Assembly (NCBI RefSeq): GCF_033568475.1 | Contig: NW_027331842.1 | Location: 248,001 to 312,000, forward strand | Length of the DNA stretch: 64,000 nt | Source of the DNA: Henckelia pumila | Taxonomy: Eukaryota > Streptophyta > Magnoliopsida > Lamiales > Gesneriaceae | Direction of reading: 5' to 3' | Shown here: positions 19,833 to 32,423 of the stretch, one piece after another | Layout: each line of letters starts with the position of its first letter | How positions within the stretch are numbered: the stretch's first letter is position 1 | Program-made: the position numbers and the translations under genes | The notes under the pieces: model-generated | What the model saw: the letters and a program-made list of their open reading frames with translations, nothing else | What the model was told of the DNA's origin: nothing | Database searches by the model: none

Positions 19833-22800
19833 TCATCCACATATCCTAGGAACAGTCCAAGATCTCGTACTGGAATTCCTTTCCCGAGACGGCCCCTGCA
19901 GCTCCATGTATCTTTTCCAATCATCCATCACCATCTGTATATCATGAATCTTGTTTTCCAAACCAATACAACAATTTGCATGCATCGTAATCACCAGATC
20001 CAGATCCTTGCTGGGTTCGCAAAATCCGCCAAAATAAGCAGTCTTCAAAAACCTCATCTCCATCTTAAGATCTGCGACGTAAGGATCCATTTTGATCATG
20101 TTCAGGACGTCTTGGTCGTGTTTTCCAGGGAAATAATCCTTGCCCTTGTACCAGAATTTGTAGAATTTTATGGTTTTGTTGTTGGATTTCACATAGTTGA
20201 AGCCTCCGTTTGGGGAGTTGCCTATGTCGGTCGAGTCGAGCTCGTCGTAGTAATGGTCGCAGGAGATTTGGAAGTCAGCATTTGGGTAAAATCTTGGGAA
20301 TGGGTCTCTCAGCCACATAACATCCGCATCCTAAGAATCAACAATGTAGACATATATGAAATGCTAGCTAGCTAGGTTTTTAAAGCTATAAAATTTGTAC
20401 GTTCCGATAAATTTTCAAATTTGAGTTTTTTTGCTATAAGTCAGGTTACGGTTTGTTTTGGTTTTTTTGATGCTGATGTGTTGTGATAACAATGACATTG
20501 ATTTATTCTACATCACGTTAGCACTCTATAAATCGTTCCTCGATGGAAAGTCCCAAAATTTAATCTAATGGCACGTAAATCAACCATGGCTTACCGAGAA
20601 GACGAAATTGAATCCCAGTTGAAGAACAACACGAAGGAAATCGATCCTTCTCCACATCAATTTCAAGTAATCCTCACTCATGAAAAGCTCTTCTCCGGTG
20701 AAGTTGACGCCGGCGGTGGTCAGGGCGTAACAGTGGAGCTTCACGGCCAAGCAACGCGCATAGGCGATCTCGTCTAATGCCGCAACCACCACGTGATCCA
20801 GCAGGTGAAGAGTGTGATTTCCAATCCTGAAGCTCTCCAGGAAGAAATCGAAGATGGAATTCGGTTCCGTCCACGCCGCATTTAAGGTGGTGATTATCAC
20901 TGTTTTGCCGTCTTCCGTGGCTGCTTCCTTCAATGTGCTCTCTAACTTATTTATTTCCTCATTGGTCTGATCAATCATTGATAAAACATAATTACCAAAA
21001 TTAGTCCGTTTCCATTATTTCAATGTAAATTGTTTTGTCAAATTCTGCTATTTCAGTTACATTACAAATTAAATTAAGGTTTGAACTCTTGAACTAGACA
21101 AATTGTTAAACTTTACAAGGATTCACATGCACACATGCGGGATCAAATTTTTTGACAAGGAATATATATTTTTTTTTGTCAATTAACTTGTTCATTTTTT
21201 GGTTTTGGTTCATTAATAACTTTTCAAATTTTGGTACACTAAATTTTAGTTTTCAGGTATTATGGTCCAACGTATTGCTGATGTGTCAACGAAAAATGCT
21301 GACGTGACATCAGAAATTGATGATGTCACATCGAAAAATACTGACGTGTTTAGCTGTCACGTCATGAATTGAACCAAAACCACTAAAAATTAAAACTTGG
21401 TGTACCAAAACCAAACTTTGAAAAATTAATGAACCAAAACCAAAAAAAATGGATAAGTTATTGTAACCAAAAAAAGCATTTTTCCATTTTTGACACCACC
21501 AGTACTTGTATTGCTTTGGCATTGAGATTAATCTCTCTCAATTTATTAATCAAAACATCTCTATCAAATAAATTAGAATAGTCAAATGAACTAAATCGAA
21601 ACGGGATAAAATCATATAATTTTATTTTTTTATTTTTTTGAGGAAAAACTTGTAATCTTATATATTATAATCATCCCGTACAAATTTTACCAATCACGAA
21701 GGAAATTCACCATTCATCCAAACAAAAGATGATTGAGATTGAGAAGCAAAAACAACAATGTTAAAAATCATATAATTTTTAAGGTCGAAGCCATAGTATT
21801 TAATTCACGATTCATGCATTTTTTTTAAAAATAAAAATAAAAATAAAACGCGCGCAAGTGAAAAACAATTTTTTTTACTTGCGCGCGTTTTATTTTTATT
21901 TTTTTAAAAAAATGCGTGAATCAGTATTATTGAAACCAAAATTGGGGACAGCTGGGGTGGAATATCTGCCATAAAATGATTTGAAAAATCAATCTATTTA
22001 CCAAGTCTAGACCTCCAGAAGAGTTCAATTATAATAATAAATAAAAAAACTACTTTCTTATTATAATTTTTGGCAAGGTAGTGATTATAGACATAAGCAT
22101 TAATACAGTACTATTTATCCTTTTGACTTTATCTGCCATCATACACGTCATTTATAAATTTAAGAAAAAGAAATCAAATTAGTTATAACTTATAACAAAT
22201 CAAAATCGTTAAAAAGTTAATTAATGTGACACAAAATATTAATTAGTATAAAATAAAAATAACATATAATATTACTACCATCAATACCTAAGGTATCTTA
22301 ATTTATAATTATAGTTTTCAACGTGTTACATGGAAAGATAATATTGGTTACTTGGTGAAGTTGACCAATTAGCAAGTGCAGTTGTCATTTTTCAAAGTTT
22401 TTTTTTTTTTTTGGAAATTTATCACATGATATTTTTTTAAGAAAATTAATTTACCATTTCAATATTTTAATATATAAATACTAACGAACTATATATTGTT
22501 TCTTGTTAAAATTTGTGATTGGAAGAGAATAACGTAAATTATGGGTCCACGCTTTAAGATTCTTATCACATGCATATATATCTACAGATCAGTTGCATAT
22601 GTTGAAAAAGTAATTAATATATAAGCATCGTTGGACTTTAATTCATATATGAGTTGAAAGAAACTTCTAACTAGATCGTTCGATTCTAAATTCTACCTTC
22701 TTGTTTCCACACTGATTTTTCAATATTATAATGTGTATCTAGAAATAATTTTTCACTCAAAACAAACGTAAAAAGGAATGAATTTTTTGCTAACTATATG

Positions 22801-23381
22801 CTTATAGAATTAGCATCCACATATTAAGTATTTGTCACCGTAGCAAAAATTCTGGCCGATTATAACAATATAATTCAAAGATCTTAAAACGTAATATGTA
22901 CGACAACCGTAATATATCATGTTTATTTTTTTTTGTTTTGGAATAACTATATGCTACCGAAATTATATATATGTTTAAAATTTATTAACATCAAATATAT
23001 TTGGGGGTTGGGGGAGGAGAAGTGGAGTTATATATAACTTACATATGAAGGAAACTGGTCTTCTTCGTCGACGGAAGCGAAGTGGTGCAAGGAAGAACTC
23101 CATTTTTCGGAATCAGAGAGGTTTAATGAAGAAGAACATAAATCTGAGCTTTGAAATAATTGAGAAGGATACGAAGATTGATTGAGAACAAGGTATGAAA
23201 GGCCGATGACCACAAATACCAAAGTAATTTTAACAGCTACACTACTGTAGCCGTAATCGAGGCAGCGATTAATGCGGTGGCGGCCGGGAACCGATCCGTG
23301 GTGGTTCTGATCATTGGAGCCACCAAGCTCGAGGGATTCCTGGCCGCCTTTCGGGGTGGCGCCTCCACCGTGGGAACCCAT
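19833..23381 (-). CDS. Nucleotide-diphospho-sugar transferase, copy B
   Basis: Exons (transcript order): 23381-23043, 20966-20595, 20330-19833. All junctions are phase 0 (Y/TNEE and FS/DADVMW), giving 402 aa. The start MGSHGGGATPKGG is the first ATG in frame. Residues about 52-70 form a signal anchor, so this is a type II Golgi membrane protein. The PF03407 domain follows with the metal/nucleotide-sugar DxD motif in DADVMW at the start of exon 3. Other family motifs are DQDVLN, YFGGFC and HANCC. Arabidopsis relatives are annotated as nucleotide-diphospho-sugar transferases of GT77 type; donor and acceptor for this copy are unknown. Intron 1 (2.08 kb) carries a MITE and a GC-armed hairpin. It is the middle member of a tandem array of three and shows no disabling mutation. 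Confidence 0.92.
21158..21486. mobile_element. Mutator-type foldback MITE in intron 1 of copy B
   Basis: Inverted ends AGGAATAT... and (complement) TGGAAAAATG..., with arms related to the elements at 280-607 and 24579-24879. Exact 9-bp duplication TTTTTGACA at 21149-21157 and 21487-21495. Confidence 0.85.
21803..21921. repeat. Foldback with CG-rich arm tips in intron 1 of copy B
   Basis: Arms attcacg...aaaacgcgcgcaagt and acttgcgcgcgtttt...cgtgaat pair almost perfectly over about 45 bp with a 17-bp A/T loop. The homologous site in copy C (about 27639-27735) keeps the outer sequence, but its core has become (AT)n. The hairpin was therefore present before the B/C duplication and has decayed in C. 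Confidence 0.7.
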
Positions 23382-24569
23382 TGATATATGATTCTAATGG
23401 TCTGATCAAATGCACGAGACAGACTTTTAATTTATCGATATCATGTGAATGGAAGTCAACTTAATTGAAGTTCAGTACTGTTCTTATTAATCATTTGTGA
23501 TATTTTATAATCTACTAATAATTAATAATTAAGCAGCCTTGGCTATTTTTGTGTCATATATAATAATTGTGTGTTAAAAGAATATTAGACCCGTTGTGTG
23601 TACTGTCATATATAACATATATAGACTTGATATTTACGTGCGTTGATAGTTGAATATATCACTGGCATGGCCCGAATAAAAGTAAAAACACCTTATATTA
23701 TTTGTCTTGAGCACGGTCGATAGGTTGAATATTTGACCAATTTTGAGAAGTACAATTAATTAAATATAAACTAAGAAGTTAGGTACAACAACCTAAGTTT
23801 ACCACGGATTCTCAATGTACATACATACATATATACACATATATGTATAAAAGTTAGTTTTATGGGTTGAGTAAAGTCCAAAATCTATAATCTTAACTTG
23901 ATATTGGAGATACATTCATCCATTATGTATTGGACTGTTCATAACTAGATCACCCATAGCTTAGTCACTCATTAATATATGCATGTTCAAAATGTTTATT
24001 CCTAGACATATGGAGGTGTGTTAGTGTATAATTCTCTCACCATTGATTAATTGGATAAGGATAAAATTCCTAAGAGTTCTATATATAAACTTCTACAACT
24101 TTCACTCTCATAATCTTTAACAATGAACAATATATAAAATTACTGCTGGCGACAATCATCTCATCCTACCGGTCCTTCCCACGCCCACGGGAGGGGCTGG
24201 AGCATAGCCCCTCCCCACTCCCACCCAATTTTATATTAGCAGGATGGCGTCGGTGGAATATAAAAATATTCAAATGTGCTATAGAGTTCGAGTACGATCA
24301 TTTACTTTTTTTTTAGAAGTAACACGTCTATATATTCTTTTTAAATAAATAAATGCACACGTACAAATATATATATATGACACATATACATGTGGGAAAA
24401 AAAACGAAGACGACAAAGTTTAAATAATGGTGCGGTGCTATATATTAATAATATTATATGTATATATATATTTAATTTAGTACCTACCTACCTAACATTT
24501 TTCAATTTGAGATTTATATTTTTATAACACGTTGATCACAAAAGTATATACAAGGCACAGTGGTATACA
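23382..24569. other. Upstream region of copy B, no gene
   Basis: The first 200 bp are homologous to the upstream regions of copies A and C and are the likely promoter. A GC-rich patch at about 24160-24250 (gcccctccccactcccaccc) stands out, but I cannot assign it. Confidence 0.5.
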
Positions 24570-24578
24570 TATATAATG

Positions 24579-24879
24579 GGAAAAATAAGTTTTTTGATCC
24601 ATTAAATTGTTCATGTTTTGGTTTTGGTCCATTAACTTTTCCGATGTGGGTTTTGGTACACTAACTTTGCATTTTCAGATTTTTTTGGTCTAACTGCATA
24701 CGTGTCAACTTTTGATTGGTCCAAAATGATGACTTGGACCAATCAAAAGCTGACACGTATGCAGTTAGACCAAAAAACACTAAAAATGCAAAGTTAGTGT
24801 ACTAAAACTCACATCGAAAAAGTTAATGGATCAAAACCCAAAGGGAGTAAAGTTATTGGACTAAAAAACTTATTTTTTC
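24579..24879. mobile_element. Mutator-type foldback MITE between copies B and C
   Basis: A 301-bp palindrome with central ggaccaatcaaaagctgacacg and its complement. Ends GGAAAAATAAG / GAAAAAATAAG. Exact 9-bp duplication TATATAATG at 24570-24578 and 24880-24888. Confidence 0.9.
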
Positions 24880-24902
24880 TATATAATGTTAATGATATCT
24901 GT

Positions 24903-25612
24903 ATAGCAATGAAATCATGATCGAAACAATTTGATGAGTGAACAAATCGATCTATCAGACACCGTTTGGTGTAAAGGATAACACATTGATTTATTAATCA
25001 TTTTTGCTTTGTCCAATGCTTGGCTCAAGTTCTTCCAAGGATTAGTGTCATGTACCATTATCTAACCCAAGTTATATTGATTTAAAATCCTTATATTATT
25101 AATCCATCATTGTCCAATTCATGAACCAAATGGTGCCTCACAATTTCACGATTATCATATTTTTTGTGAATGCTGGGGTACGAAACTGATTACATAAGGA
25201 TTGATCTAATAAAAGATAAGGGAGCTAATATATCATAGATATATAAGAATAAGACTTGACAATTAATATAGATTATCAATGTCGACTGTTCGAAGTAATT
25301 AATTATAGGCTAGGGAATATGACACAATTAATAATAGACGTACACAATGAACTAAATTTGGAGAATTTAAAATCTAGACAACTATGTTGGACTGTATACT
25401 AACTGAGAAATCATTACTATCTAGATTTATGTTGTTTATGTAGCCTTATTGCAGCTTATATTATGCATGCAACTAGTTCACGCGAATGCATAGAAAAGAC
25501 CAAATATTTTGTTGGTTTATTCAGACTGTTCAATGATAAACCTTGACTTGAGAATATAATAAAGAAAGCACATATATCTTCATCCACCAGTTACAAACTC
25601 TGATAACTCCGA
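24903..25612 (-). pseudogene. Relic of G-gamma intron 2 in the spacer between transferase copies B and C
   Basis: Two blocks match the intron of the G-gamma gene at 31571-32012, in the same orientation and order. The first is gatgagtgaacaaat at about 24933 (compare 31588). The second is about 25385-25612 (ttggactgta, cagccttatt, cttcatccaccagtta), comparable with 31742-32010. A MITE at 24957-25138 interrupts the relic. Homology stops just before G-gamma exon 2 and passes into the transferase 3' flank. No G-gamma exon survives here, so it is not a functional gene. Confidence 0.68.
24957..25138. mobile_element. Short MITE with AG(A/G)CACC(A/G)TTTGGT ends
   Basis: A 182-bp element whose left end agacaccgtttggt is inverted at the right end (accaaatggtgcct), with further pairing of ttaatcat-type inner blocks. 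Superfamily uncertain, hAT-like by appearance. Confidence 0.55.
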
Positions 25613-25640
25613 AAGAAAGAAAGTTAATATACAAAAATAG

Positions 25641-28353
25641 TCATCCACCACATCTCCTAGGAACAGTCCAAGATCTAGTACTTGATTTCCTTTCCCCAGT
25701 CGGTCCCAGCTGCATGTATCTCTTCCAATCATCGATCACCATCTGTATATCATGAATCTTGTTGTCCAAACCAACACAACAATTTGCATGCATCGTAATC
25801 ACCTGATCCAGATCCTTGCTGGCTTCGCAAAACCCACCAAAATAAGCAGTGTTCAAAAACCTCATCTCCATCTGAAGATCTTTCACGTAAGGATCCATTT
25901 TGATCATGTTCAGGACATCTTGGTCGTGTTTCCCAGGGAAATAATCCTTGCCCGTGTACCAGAATTTGTAGAATTTTATGGTTTTGTTGTTGGATTTCAC
26001 GTAGTTGAAGCCTCCGTTGGGGAAGTTGCCCAAGTTGGTCGAGCCGAGCCTGTCATCGTAATGGTCGCAGGCGATTTGGAAGTCGGCTTTTGGGTAAAAT
26101 CTTGGGAATGGGTCTCTCAGCCACATAACATCTGCATCCTGAAAATCCACAATGAAGACATGGAATATTGCTTATAAGCGGTACTCAAAAAAGGCCAACA
26201 AAATTGAAGTATAAATAGCGCTCAGGAAAATACTAACGTAACGTGACACCAAAAAATACTGATGTATCTATGTCTGGTCAACTAGCCTTCGGTAAAGACA
26301 AGACTAAAAGGTAAACAAGCATATATAACTTACATGATCAAATGTCAAATTTTGAATATTTACATTACCAAAACATAAACAAGACAGAAAGCTGATTTGG
26401 TTACCGTGAATATGAAATTGAACCCCAGTTGAAGAACAACTCGAAGGAAATCGATCCTTCTCCACATCATTTTCAAGTAATCCTCACTCATGAAATGTGC
26501 TTCGCCCGTGAAATTGACGCCCGCGGTGGTCAGGGCGAAACAGTGGAGTACTTTTACCGCCATGCAACGCGCATAGGCGGCCTCGTCTAAAGCCGCAACC
26601 ACCATGTGATCCAGCAGGTGAAGAGTGTGATTTCCGATCCTGAAGCTCTCCAGGAAGAGATCGAAGATCGAATTCGGTTCCGTCCACGCCGCATTTAACG
26701 TGGCGATTATCACTGTTTTGCCGTCCTCCATGGCTGCTTCCTTCAATGTGCTCTCCAATTTATTTATTTCACCTTTGGTCTATCATGAATCATGCATTGA
26801 TAAAACAGAACCAAAATTAGTACTAGCGGATCATGGTATATATGTTCCGAAAAAATGTTAGAGCAACAGTTGGTTTTTTTTGGAAGAAAATTTTAAAATA
26901 AAAGTTATTGATTTTTGAAATTAAAATGATAAGAAAGTAAATCTATTATGAAACATTAGACTCTCACGTAGCTTCTCCTTTACAAAATTTCGAATTTTGT
27001 GAAAATAAGAAAATAAAAAGTGATTTTCAATAGTACTCCCCCAAACACTACCTCATAATAATTAATTTTTGTGTCCATATTATACTTCTAAATATTTTAA
27101 TTGTTGTTATACCAATCTTAATAATAAAAAAAATAGTGTTAAAATTCATTAATTTGAAAGGCAAAAATTATAATGTTTAAATAATTATTTTAATTGTACA
27201 AGCACGCAACATGTGCAGATGTGCACTAGTGTAAAGAAAAAATGTGGAATCCATAAAAAGAAAAAGGTTTTATCACTACATCAAAGTTAGTTAAAAAAAT
27301 GGTGTTTAACTTTAATAAATTTGAATAATGTTGATACATTGTTGAGTTTGGTCTCTCGTGAAATGGGTCAAACTCGCCCATATTTAAATTAATGAGTTAT
27401 ACTTTTGATATAAAAAATAATACAATATTATAAGTAATTTAATTAGGAGATTCGTCTCACAAAATTATCTTAGACCGTCTGACAAGAATTTTTGTGTGAA
27501 TTGTTTTTTACAATACCATGTTGCTTTGGCACCGAGATTAATGTCTCTCAATTTATTAATCAAAAAACATCACTCTCAAGTAAATTAGAAACGGGGGTAT
27601 AATTTTCAGGTCCGTAGCCATAATATTTATAAATTCATAATAAAAGCAAAAATTTTGAATTTGCGCGAATATATATACATATATATATATATATATATTT
27701 TTTAAAAAGAAAAAATGAATGAATCAATATTATTGAAACCAAATTCGGGGACAACACCAGCCACCAAGTCTATTTGTAAAATGTTTTTAAAACGGTGTTC
27801 ATCAAGTACAGTTTTAAACGAACGTACAATAGAAATATGTTTTATGATGTTTTTAGAATTGAAAGTATTGATGAAAAACAAAACATACTACATTAAATTA
27901 TAGAAATGAAATTACATATATGTGTGTGTGAGCGCATAGTTTTGAAATTTCTTGATATCATATTAGGGGGGTGGAGGTGGGAGAACAACTGGAGTTATAT
28001 ATATACAATTAACTTACATATGAAGGGAGGTCATCTTGATCGACGGAAGCGAACTGGTGCGACGAAGAGCTCCATTTTTCAGAATCAGAGAGGTTTGATG
28101 AAGAAGAACATAAATCTGAGCTTTGAAATAATTGAGAAGGATACGAAGATTGATTGAGAACAAGGTATGAAAGGCCGATGACCACAAATACCAAAGTAAT
28201 TTTAACAGCTACACTACTGTAGCCGTAATCGAGGCAGCAATTGCGGTGGCGGCCGGCGACCGATCCGTGGTGGTTCTGATCATTGGAGCCACCCAGCTCG
28301 AGGAAGTCCTGGCCGCCTTTCGGGGTGGCGCCTCCGGTACCGTGGGAACCCAT
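25641..28353 (-). CDS. Nucleotide-diphospho-sugar transferase, copy C
   Basis: Exons: 28353-28018, 26779-26405, 26138-25641. All junctions are phase 0, giving 402 aa. The start MGSHGTGG matches copy B; an in-frame ATG 10 codons upstream at 28383 is judged unlikely because B has no counterpart. The signal anchor is at about residues 51-69. Exon 2 has one extra codon relative to A and B (MAVKVLHCF versus MAVKLHCF). Exon 3 begins with the DxD motif DADVMWLRDPF and ends ...TVPRRCGG. It is about 90 percent identical to copy B in exon 3 by eye, with no stop or frameshift. Same type II Golgi transferase family as A and B; acceptor unknown. A 1.06-kb TIR element sits directly upstream of its promoter region. 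Confidence 0.92.
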
Positions 28354-28490
28354 TGTTGCTTCTAATGGACTGATCAAATGCATGAGATAGACTTGTAATT
28401 AATTATATATATGATCTATATCAATATGATTATATGATTATAAATATAATCTACTGGTTAATAATTAAGCAGCCTTGCCTACTTCTGAGT

Positions 28491-29549
28491 TTGGGGACAA
28501 GATCCCCTGCCGTAGTATCCTCTACACTAGTAGGGGATGCTGCGAAGTACGTTTTACTCCATATCCATATTTTTTAGTTTTATTTTTTTTTTATTTAAAA
28601 AAGGCCTTTTTTCATTTTCTAATTTTAATAATTTTCTATTTATTTTATAAATATTATTTAGTACTTATAACGAATCTTTCATAATTAAAATATAATTTAT
28701 TTTGGATTTAAAATGAATTATAAATTTGCATAATAAGCTAAAGTCATGAAATTCAAAGTATGTGTCAATATGGAACTAAAAATAAATAATTCATATATTT
28801 CGAACATTCATTTCAACTAACATCGTTTTATTTTTAAAAAAATAATTAATGAAAAATATATATTAGATATATCCCAATTGAAATTTATAAGTTGAAGAGA
28901 CTACGGAAAAGATTAAGTGATGTCATCTCAATTAAAATTTATCGGTTCAAAAGACTACCGGAAAAGATTAAGTGGTGTCTACATTGAAAAAGAATACATA
29001 TAGATTGTAAACAAAACTTTTCACTTAAATCATAAGATCTTTTTTCCTTGAGTTTTTTACACATCAAAGTTTTTTATAGGAAAGAAAAATTAGAATATAT
29101 GTTACTATCTTATTATATTATAATAGTTCCATTTTTTAGAAAACTAATCCGGGTCATAAATGAATATAAACATAAATATCCTTGATATTAAGCACCTCAA
29201 CCTAGTTGGTCTTTACATATTAATATTCTATTTTAATCTTCTTAAAAACCAACATTGTCACTTCTAACATTCAAACACCCGTTCAAATTTCAATGCCGTA
29301 AACCCACAAACACACTTCTCAATTTTTTCATAATTCATAACATTTTTTTTTTTAAATAAAGAAGATTGATATTAAACATCCAAATACACGTTCAATACCG
29401 TAAACCCACAAACCCACTTCTCCATTTTTCATAATTCATAACATTTTACCAGTTGGCAAATTTAAAAAAGGATAGTGGACAGTGGAGTAAAACGAAACTT
29501 TACTCCACAGCATCCCCTAGGATCCCACAATAGCGGATCCGTTCCCCTG
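28491..29549. mobile_element. 1.06-kb Mutator-like TIR element upstream of copy C
   Basis: The ends are inverted: left ggggacaagatcccct...aggggatgctg...gttttactcc, right the complement with ggagtaaaac...cagcatccccta. The flanks cttctgagt and tttttgtgt are a diverged 9-bp duplication. Copy B at about 23550 shows the uninterrupted site (cttggctatttttgtgtcat). Internally there are two degenerate direct duplications, at about 28870-28980 and 29260-29460. No transposase. Confidence 0.72.
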
Positions 29550-31328
29550 TTTTTGTGTCATAATTCTTAGATACCCCGTAGTGTATACGACGCGTGCGGC
29601 TTAAGTCGTCAAACATTTTAAGAAATAATATTTCATTTCTTTTTATTTTTAAATGTCGAGTCCAATCCTCTGGTGAGTCTGGTCAATTAATCGACATCGG
29701 AATTTGGAGCCCTTGGTTTCTAAAATTCGTTCAGCTCATTTACAATTAAATGGATGTAAATGAAGAATTCCAAGTTCCACCTAACCACGAAATGGTTTGG
29801 AAAGATTCTCTCTACATCATAATACCGAGTCCTCTTTATAGAACTTTGGTAACAAACAAGCCCAGGTTAAATAAAGATCGAGTAAGGTCGGGAATCCTTG
29901 CTAGTGATTCACTGTTGTTATTACTTTGGAAGTTGTCTGTTCCAAGTTAGTACACTTTGAACTTTTCTAAGAAAGCGACTCATTTTAACTTTTTACTCAC
30001 AAAAACACTAGGCACTGCGATATACATAATGTTAAGTTAATGATATCAGTAGTGATGAAGTTACTGGCATTGCCTATGCAACTGTTTATTTCTGATTGTT
30101 GGAAATAAGAAAATGAGAAAATGGAAATCATGCCTCTCATTCCATGTTTTCAGCATATACGGTAGATCGATACACCCCATATATTGTCCGTTGTAGCCAA
30201 TTTCACTCAACCACCAAAATTTAAACACTAGCACATGATGACTATTCATCCTTGTTACCTGTTACACCTTGTAATGGCAGATCTATGACGTACATTATAT
30301 GTGAACGAGACAATCTAACGTCTTTTGTGAGTAAAACAAGAAACTTCAGACAAATAACAAATAATTGATAGCCAGGTTACTTTGGCCCTGATATACTGAT
30401 TGTTTATTCTTATATATATAGAGTGTACTTTTAAGATCCTCAAATTTGACAAGGAAACAGGACTTGGAGAACAAGTAGATAGTTTCTCCTGGTGAGAAGA
30501 TGACAGTAAGGTGTATGTGTGAGTGCAACATGTTCCAAGATCTGTAAAGTTATAGACTAATATTCATTTATTCAACAGTCTTCAAAGAAGCTAATGCTAT
30601 CTCGTATCGTGGCATGAGTGGCTTGAAGAATTGAGCGGAAAAAAGAAAAATGATGAGGTAACCACTATTCTCCATTCTATTGTAGGTTGTTTTTTTGTGT
30701 TTTTGTCACATATTTCAACCGTGACATGATAACAAATTTGTCTTTCGAAGTGCCATGCTAAGAAAATTTGGAGATTATAGCAGCAGAAGCCAAAAGAAGA
30801 CAGTAGAGGGGTGGCTAGTGGTGACCAGAGAACAAGGCGCTGAAGATGACTGAAAGGTTTTCGAGAAACAGCATCCATGACATCCAAAATCTAGAATGGC
30901 CGACAAAAACTAATATGCCATCTGTAAAGTGAAGAGTAGTAAGATTTTGGTAAAAGACAAAAACTCATCTCATGAAGTGTCACTACTAAATTTACACAAA
31001 ACTACCTGAAAATCATTCCTAGATCATGCTTCAAATTTTAAGCACACTTATCTGCGCACTAAATAAATGTCTGCTACATTTGCTTAATAGCATACTAGAC
31101 AAACTTCTGAAAATATGAAGTATAGCAGAAGACTGAACAGGTAAGCTTTAGGATTAAACTTAACTTTCAGTTCAGAAAGTTTCTTAATGGATGCCGTGTT
31201 ATATCTTAAAATATACACGAAAATTGTGATTTTGCTGTCTAATTCTATGGGCTAGGCTATTTGTTCGGTGAATTGTGGCATAAAATTCAAAAACAAGACA
31301 ACGAAAAAGTACACATTTTCGGTATTGT
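29550..31328. other. Intergenic stretch without a supported gene
   Basis: Short ORFs only (for example 29750-29950 plus, 30597-30887 minus). None has family motifs or clear splice signals. Part of 31150-31328 is probably the 3' UTR of the G-gamma gene. Confidence 0.5.
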
Positions 31329-32423
31329 TCAGATCCATCGTCTGCGGTTTCTTGAGCTTTGGGCACCTTGGAACCACCTGTCCCACCCCATCTCTGTTGG
31401 CCCTTTTGTCCTGCATAAATTAATACATTATACAGCAGTATATTTGGCTGGTGATAAAGTTCAAGATAATATATTAAACTTAAAACTCAAATTAAGCAAA
31501 TTAGTGATTCTTACACTGGAAGTAGTGCGTCTGGGGCAGATTCGATGCTTGAAATTAGCCTGTTATTAGGCAATCAAAACGATGTGATGAGTGAACAAAT
31601 ATACAAATAATAGACGCAATGAAACAAATGAGGCCCAAATTACTTAGTAGTGTTTGGGATTACTTCTGAAAAGTACTGTGTTGTTGATCCCAAGCGCATA
31701 CTCATGATGACAACGAACAACATTAAATTAGAAAAAAAAATTGTTGGACTGTACTACCTGAGAAATCATTGCCATAATTATGTTGATATACAGATATGAG
31801 CTGCCGAAACCACTTCAACCGAAAAAAATTGAAGGATTTTTAAAAAAAATTTGCATCTAAGTACAAGTTATACCAACTTACAATTACGCAGCCTTATTGC
31901 TTATATTGTGCAACTAGTTAATGTGATGCTTAGAAAAGACCAAATTTTTTTTGGGTTTATGAGAATATAATAAAGAAAGTATATATATGTTCATCCACCA
32001 GTTATTAATTAGGGATACTTTGCAATGGGAGGCTTACTCTTGGCACACAGTGGAGACTCCATCGACAGTTTCAAGTTCGTCCAGTTCATCCTATACAAAA
32101 AATCAAACGCGATTACTCAAAGCCAAACAATACAAATTTCTGAAAGCAATATACAAAAAAAAAAAAATCAAAATCAAAATAATAACTTTCACATGAAAAT
32201 CAACTTTGAGAAAAAGATTATCGTTCACCTGAATTATTTGAATTTGCTGATCGAGAAGAGAAATTGCAGCAGAAATTCGATGCTTTCCCATTAATCCAGG
32301 AGTCAGAACTGCAGATCCCTGAGATCGTGGCATTGCCGATGCTGATGAAGAAGAATATGATGGCGGTTGAGAATCGTTATAGTTTGGCTGCTGCGACGCC
32401 GTTTGCGGCGGAGCTGAATCCAT
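31329..32423 (-). CDS. Heterotrimeric G-protein gamma subunit, type B (no CaaX)
   Basis: Exons: 32423-32229, 32090-32038, 31559-31515, 31410-31329. Phases are consistent and the product is 124 aa. A Ser/Pro/Gln-rich N-terminus precedes the gamma helix (GKHRISAAISLLDQQIQIIQ, then DELDELETVDG), which pairs with G-beta. ELISSIESAPDALLPV and the diagnostic KGPTEMGWDRWFQG follow. Plant G-gamma proteins anchor and stabilise G-beta in the membrane-associated heterotrimer, with roles in hormone, defence and development signalling. Here the protein ends RNRRRWI with no C-terminal cysteine, so it cannot be prenylated in the usual way. That places it in the plant type B class, where a basic tail may aid membrane contact. 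Intron 2 has a partial copy downstream of transferase copy C. Confidence 0.95.

Noticed and set aside
19944-20375. 143-codon plus-strand ORF (and its twin at 25752-26177)
   Set aside because: Antisense shadows of exon 3 of transferase copies B and C.
30597-30887. 96-codon minus-strand ORF downstream of G-gamma
   Set aside because: No recognisable family and no supporting splice or promoter signals.
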